A stretch of 64,000 nt of DNA from Lachnospiraceae bacterium. Lineage in GTDB: Bacteria; Bacillota; Clostridia; Lachnospirales; Lachnospiraceae. Made by a program: the position numbers and the translations under genes. Positions 60,410 through 64,000 of the stretch are shown here, one piece after another (positions within the stretch are counted from its first letter, which is position 1; every line of letters starts with the position of its first letter). Where the stretch lies: positions 35,874 through 99,873 of the forward strand of contig WSLY01000001.1 of NCBI GenBank assembly GCA_013316825.1, given 5' to 3'. A model generated the notes under the pieces. The model worked only from the letters and a program-made list of their open reading frames with translations, was not told the DNA's origin and did not search any database.

Positions 60410-62497
60410 ATGAAAGTTTACACAACCGACAAAATCCGAAACGTGGTTTTACTGGGACACGGCGGTTCCGGCAAGACCAGTCTTGCAGAAGCGATGGGGT
60501 ATCTTTCAGGGATTACCTCCCGCATGGGTAAGGTGGCAGACGGCAATACCCTGAGCGATTACAGCAAAGAAGAACAGAAGCGTCAGTTTTCCATTTCAAC
60601 TTCTGTGATACCAATTGAATGGGAAGGCTGCAAAATCAATATTCTGGATGCGCCGGGATATTTTGATTTTGTAGGTGAGGTGGAGGAGGCTGTCAGTGCA
60701 GCCGGTGCCGCTATTATCGTGGTAAACGGAAAGTCCGGTATGGAAGTAGGGACAGAAAAGGCATGGGAGCTTTGTGATAAGTATAAGCTGCCCCGTTTTG
60801 TGTATGTTACCAATATGGATGTGGACAATGCTTCCTTCAGGCAGGTGGTGGAGGAAATGACTGAAAAGTACGGCAAGAAAATAGCGCCGTTTAATCTGCC
60901 AATCCGTGAAAATGAAAAGTTTGTCGGTTATGTAAATGTCATTGCAGAGACCGGTAACAGATGGCAGGGCAAGGAAGTGGTTCCCTGTGAGATTCCGGAA
61001 TACAACAAGGCAAATCTGCAGATATGCAGGGATACGCTGATGGAGGCAGTTGCGGAGACCAGTGAGGAGATGATGGAACGCTATTTTGGCGGGGAGACTT
61101 TCTCAGAGGCGGAAATCCGTGCTGCGCTGCGCACCAATGTCTGCGACGGCACCATCGTTCCCATGAGCATGGGTTCCAATACGCTGTGTCAGGGCGTTTA
61201 TACTCTGCTCGATGACATTGTAAAATATATGCCGAGCCCTGAAAACCGCAAGGTTGCAGGCATCAACATGAAGACCAACGAAATCTACAATGCAGACTAC
61301 GATTTTTCCAAGGCAAAATCCGCATATATCTGGAAGACCATGGTGGATCCGTTTATCGGCAAATACTCTCTGATTAAGGTCAATTCCGGTGTGCTGAAGA
61401 CGGACGACGTGATTTACAATGTAGACAGGGATATTGAAGAGAAGATTGGCAAGCTGTATGTGATGCAGGGCAACAAGCCAATAGAAGTTCCGGAGCTTCA
61501 TGCGGGTGATTTGGGCGCGTTAGCGAAGCTGACTGCAGCAAGAACGGGCAACAGCCTTTCCACAAAGGCGACTACCATCAAATTTGGCAAGTGGGAAATT
61601 TCCCAGCCGTATACATACTTAAGGTATAAGCCGAAGGATAAAGGCGATGTGGATAAGATATCGCAGGCGCTGCAGAAGATGACCCATGAAGATACCACTT
61701 TAAGGATGGTGAACGATGCGGAAAACAGGCAGACGCTCCTTTACGGTATGGGAGAGCAGCATTTGGATATCGTTGCCAGCAGGCTTTTAAATGAATATAA
61801 GGTTGAGATAGAGCTGGAGAGACCTAAGATTGCTTATAAGGAAACCATTCGGAAGAATTCCGATGTGGAATATAAGTATAAAAAGCAGTCCGGCGGACAC
61901 GGGCAGTATGGACATGTCAAAATGCGGTTTTCACCCTCCGGTGATTTGGAGACGCCGTTTGTGTTCGAGCAGGAAGTAGTGGGCGGCGCGGTTCCCAAAA
62001 ACTACTATCCGGCAGTAGAAAAGGGACTGCAGGATTCCGTAGTAAAAGGACCTATGGCAGCATATCCGGTTGTGGGTGTGAAAGCGGTTTTGTATGACGG
62101 CTCCTACCATCCGGTAGACTCTTCGGAAATGGCATTTAAGCTGGCGACAATTCAAGCGTTCAAGAAAGGCTTTATGGAGGCATCACCGGTGCTGTTGGAG
62201 CCGATTGCCTCTCTGAAAGTAACGGTGCCGGATTCCTATACGGGCGATATTATGGGAGATTTGAACAAGCGGCGCGGCAGGGTACTCGGCATGACGCCTG
62301 TTCCCGGGGGCAAACAGATTATCGAGGCTGATATTCCCATGAGCGGCTTATATGGATACTGTACGGATTTGCGCTCCATGACGGGCGGCAGAGGCGAATA
62401 CGCTTATGAATTTACGCGCTACGAGCAGGCGCCGTCCGATGTGCAGGAGAAAGAAGTGGCGGCAAGAGCAGATAAGGTGAGCGGCGGAGAAGAGTAA
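60410..62497 (+). CDS. Elongation factor G-like GTPase (FusA2 type)
   Basis: 695-residue five-domain translational GTPase. G1 is GHGGSGKTS, G3 is DAPGYFDF (usual DTPGHVDF) and G4 reads TNMD in place of NKxD; these changes mark the EF-G-like subfamily rather than the main EF-G. Domain IV has GGHGQYGHVK and GAVPKNYYPAVEKGL, domain V has GDIMGDLNKRRGRVLGM. The genuine fusA usually sits in the str operon, which is not here. Role in clostridia unknown; related proteins act in ribosome recycling or rescue. AAAGGACAT is upstream. Confidence 0.92.
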   Translation: MKVYTTDKIRNVVLLGHGGSGKTSLAEAMGYLSGITSRMGKVADGNTLSDYSKEEQKRQFSISTSVIPIEWEGCKINILDAPGYFDFVGEVEEAVSAAGAAIIVVNGKSGMEVGTEKAWELCDKYKLPRFVYVTNMDVDNASFRQVVEEMTEKYGKKIAPFNLPIRENEKFVGYVNVIAETGNRWQGKEVVPCEIPEYNKANLQICRDTLMEAVAETSEEMMERYFGGETFSEAEIRAALRTNVCDGTIVPMSMGSNTLCQGVYTLLDDIVKYMPSPENRKVAGINMKTNEIYNADYDFSKAKSAYIWKTMVDPFIGKYSLIKVNSGVLKTDDVIYNVDRDIEEKIGKLYVMQGNKPIEVPELHAGDLGALAKLTAARTGNSLSTKATTIKFGKWEISQPYTYLRYKPKDKGDVDKISQALQKMTHEDTTLRMVNDAENRQTLLYGMGEQHLDIVASRLLNEYKVEIELERPKIAYKETIRKNSDVEYKYKKQSGGHGQYGHVKMRFSPSGDLETPFVFEQEVVGGAVPKNYYPAVEKGLQDSVVKGPMAAYPVVGVKAVLYDGSYHPVDSSEMAFKLATIQAFKKGFMEASPVLLEPIASLKVTVPDSYTGDIMGDLNKRRGRVLGMTPVPGGKQIIEADIPMSGLYGYCTDLRSMTGGRGEYAYEFTRYEQAPSDVQEKEVAARADKVSGGEE

Positions 62498-62509
62498 TTT
62501 GCAGCGTTC

Positions 62510-62558
62510 CAATCATTTTCTTTCATCTGCAGGATAATCGGATGAAAGAAAACGATTG
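62510..62558 (+). terminator. Long hairpin after EF-G paralogue
   Basis: An 18-base arm at 62510-62527 (CAATC...CATC) pairs with 62541-62558 with a single mismatch. No T run follows, yet its length makes it a likely 3' end or processing hairpin. The right arm runs into the -35 box of the next promoter. Confidence 0.55.
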
Positions 62559-62584
62559 ACAGTATTTGTTATGTGGTTTATATT
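62556..62584 (+). promoter_or_regulatory. Strong promoter without a following ORF
   Basis: TTGACA at 62556-62561, 17-base spacer, TATATT at 62579-62584. Confidence 0.7.
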
Positions 62585-62590
62585 ATAGAT

Positions 62591-62685
62591 ATCATTATTG
62601 GTTGTACGGGCAATAGGAAGATAAGCAGGGGAAAGCAAATCTGATTATGGTAATGGTCGGCAGCATCTTGTCTGCCGACCATTTT
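62591..62685 (+). ncRNA. Candidate small RNA of about 95 nt
   Basis: Starts just after the promoter at 62556-62584 and ends in a hairpin, AATGGTCGGCAG (62652-62663) with CTGCCGACCATT (62672-62683), plus TTTT. No ORF of useful length or ribosome binding site lies in between. It matches no RNA family I recognise. It could instead be an attenuated leader of the damaged permease gene downstream. Confidence 0.4.
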
Positions 62686-62806
62686 AAAAATCTAATAGTA
62701 CATATATTTTTCTATAAATTCGGTTCTTCTCGCCAAAAGATAATCCCAGTCCGGACAAAGTATGAGGTCATATTGGTGCTGCACATTGGAAAATGCAGGG
62801 AACCTT

Positions 62807-63415
62807 ATGATAGGTAATTATTCCCTTTTTTATGCGGCGGGAATCGGCGCGGGCGCGTCGCTTTTATCTCTGCTCGCGGCGTTTGGACTGACAAAGGCCG
62901 GTTTTCGGTATGGGAAAAGCATATCTTTTCTGCTGCTTCTTTTGATACTTATGCCTCTTCAGACGACGCTTCTGCCAAATTATATCGGGCTGCGGGATTT
63001 GGGGCTTTTAGATACCAGAAAAGCACTCCTTCTGCCCATGATTTGTTCGCCCTTTGCCATTTACCTGATGTGCCGGTATATGGAGGGAATATCGGACGAA
63101 AACTGGGAGGCTGCGAGACTGGAGACGGACTCGTTGTTTCAAATACTGTTTTGTGTAGTATTTCCGCAGATGCGCGCCTGTGTGGCAGCGGTGTTTGTCT
63201 TTATGTTTGCAGAAGGCTTTAATATGATTGAACAGCCGCTGTACTACGTAAAGCAGGATAAGCTGAAGCCGCTTTCTATCATTACAGACAGTATGCAGGC
63301 AGGAGAGGAAAAGTTGATTTATGCCATCGGTATCGTCTGCATGATACCTTTGCTTTTTCTCTATGGGTTCTACGAGGAAGAGCTGGCGGATGGTCTGGGC
63401 AGGCTGAAAATGTAA
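62807..63415 (+). CDS. Sugar ABC transporter permease (MalG type), 5'-truncated
   Basis: 203-residue membrane protein with the MalG-family permease core: YAAGIGAGASLLSLLAAFGL (helix 2), the GLLDTRKALLLPMICSPFAIYL block, and the EAA loop ENWEAARLETDSLFQILFCVVFPQ that contacts the ATPase. Family members have about 270 to 300 residues with a first helix and an outer loop that are absent here. ATG 62807 has AGGG six bases before it; the frame is open back to 62762 but that adds no membrane helix. No partner permease, binding protein or ATPase lies next to it on the left. It is either a decayed gene or an atypical short permease. Confidence 0.7.
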   Translation: MIGNYSLFYAAGIGAGASLLSLLAAFGLTKAGFRYGKSISFLLLLLILMPLQTTLLPNYIGLRDLGLLDTRKALLLPMICSPFAIYLMCRYMEGISDENWEAARLETDSLFQILFCVVFPQMRACVAAVFVFMFAEGFNMIEQPLYYVKQDKLKPLSIITDSMQAGEEKLIYAIGIVCMIPLLFLYGFYEEELADGLGRLKM

Positions 63416-63461
63416 CGGTAGAAAGTTGTATACAGGGTGTAACAGAAAGCGGGAATAACGT

Positions 63462-63890
63462 ATGAAGAGAAAAATATTTTTTGGTTTAACAGTTTTATTT
63501 TTGGGGATTATGCTTGCCGGTACTTTTTTTCACCAGAAGATAGATTCTCTTTTTCGCCCCAAGGTACAGATTGCAGTAATAGAAGGCGGCAGCGAATATG
63601 TTTCTTTTTGGAGGACGGTGGAGGGAAAAGAGACAGAATATATGCGGGAGGAGAGCTATCTGCTGCTTCCGGCACAGGCGGTAAGGGACAATACGGTGTA
63701 CGTGCTGGAGCATGTGACGGTCCCTTACGGCAGTTATGATATAGTAACTCTGCGGATTGTACAGACGGCAGGAGAAAGTAACGGAAAGGTAAAAATAACG
63801 GAAGGACTTACGGGAAATGAAAGAGTTGCGGCAGTATATGAGGATGCTTTTTATGATGGTATGCGGGTAGTGGTGGAGGAGAAGTACTAA
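63462..63890 (+). CDS. Short membrane-anchored protein, HlyD/RND-adaptor-like
   Basis: 142 residues with an N-terminal membrane anchor (LTVLFLGIMLAGTFF). The rest resembles the last beta-barrel part of HlyD or RND periplasmic adaptors: LLLPAQAVRDNTVYVLE followed by VKITEGLTGNERVAAVYEDAFYDGMRVV. The coiled-coil and lipoyl domains of a full adaptor are absent, so it is a reduced or remodelled relative. It follows the truncated permease by 46 bases. Its ribosome binding site is weak (GCGGGAA). Confidence 0.6.
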   Translation: MKRKIFFGLTVLFLGIMLAGTFFHQKIDSLFRPKVQIAVIEGGSEYVSFWRTVEGKETEYMREESYLLLPAQAVRDNTVYVLEHVTVPYGSYDIVTLRIVQTAGESNGKVKITEGLTGNERVAAVYEDAFYDGMRVVVEEKY

Positions 63891-63926
63891 GCGGTTGCAA
63901 ATATGCTGCGGCATCCGAGAAAGTGA

Positions 63927-63955
63927 TTGACATTGCAAAGACAAATGTTTACAAT
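63927..63955 (+). promoter_or_regulatory. Sigma-A promoter of the gene beyond the window
   Basis: TTGACA at 63927-63932, 17-base spacer, TACAAT at 63950-63955. The gene it serves starts after base 64000. Confidence 0.75.
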
Positions 63956-64000
63956 TAGCACTAGCTATAACGAATGAAATACAGAATAAATAAGAACGAA

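Noticed and set aside
63955..63963. TTAGCACTA near the window end, like half of a CIRCE heat-shock operator
   Set aside because: The matching GAGTGCTAA half does not follow in the remaining bases, so HrcA control cannot be claimed.
1..64000. CRISPR arrays, tRNA or rRNA genes, IS elements, prophage, plasmid or toxin-antitoxin modules
   Set aside because: No regularly spaced repeats, cloverleaf, transposase, integrase or phage structural gene was seen in the ORFs or gaps.

Overview
The window reads as a chromosomal segment of a low-to-moderate GC Gram-positive anaerobe of class Clostridia, most likely Lachnospiraceae. This is inferred from gene content and order: era-yqzL-like-recO, glycyl-tRNA synthetase of the single-chain type, rnfCDGEAB, a biotin-dependent Na+ pump decarboxylase cluster, ispH overlapping an S1-domain protein, purine-rich AGGAGG ribosome binding sites and a T-box in front of pheST. 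It is almost entirely core or house-keeping DNA. I see no phage, insertion sequence, CRISPR array, rRNA or tRNA gene.

Layout. 1-6900: era (5' end outside the window), a YqzL-like small protein, recO, a lipoprotein, glyS, alaS and rpsU (58 aa, very short). 6990-14035: membrane protein, D-Ala-D-Ala carboxypeptidase, a DUF2975-like protein split by an ATGA junction plus its small XRE regulator, a metallophosphoesterase, a VanZ-like protein, scpAB and a second D-Ala-D-Ala carboxypeptidase. 14237-19791: a five-gene membrane-bound biotin enzyme carrying both a 12S-type and a 5S-type carboxyltransferase with the OadB/OadG pump subunits, closed by a perfect terminator. 19830-26241: TetR and RpiR regulators, a BaiN-type flavoprotein, cmk, ispH, S1 protein, cheR. 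26256-31059: heterodimeric ABC exporter and a convergent RNase H-like exonuclease. 31191-36370: complete Rnf complex. 36446-46977: GH25 lysozyme-like protein, an AP2/degenerate-HNH protein, SleB-like hydrolase, thrC, gltA, deoC, M24 aminopeptidase and pckA. 47012-50173: probable 6S RNA, SpoIID-like protein, YihY. 50174-56861: direct repeats, promoter and T-box leader for pheST, M18 aminopeptidase, queA. 56874-59059: a NUDIX gene remnant, a GyrI-like protein, an HPt-PilZ-VanZ operon. 59114-64000: tyrA, a divergent EF-G paralogue, a promoter-terminator pair without an ORF (candidate small RNA), a 5'-truncated sugar permease and an adaptor-like fragment.

How the parts fit. Two primary ion pumps lie within 22 kb: the biotin decarboxylase (Na+) and Rnf (ferredoxin:NAD+). 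With pckA, gltA and the oxaloacetate-type carboxyltransferase they suggest an anaerobic C3/C4 metabolism built around oxaloacetate and ion-motive force. The rest is translation (three tRNA synthetases, S21, S1, queuosine, EF-G paralogue) and cell-wall turnover (two D,D-carboxypeptidases, GH25, SleB-like, SpoIID-like).

The most unusual items are the hybrid transcarboxylase/pump gene set, the AP2-HNH-like-AP2 protein, the triple repeat placed directly in front of the pheST promoter, the split DUF2975 gene, a structured repeat-like element between oadB and oadA that shares a motif with the pheS leader, and the decayed genes at 56.9-57.1 kb and 62.5-63.9 kb. All functional calls rest on recognition of motifs and gene order; no database search was run.
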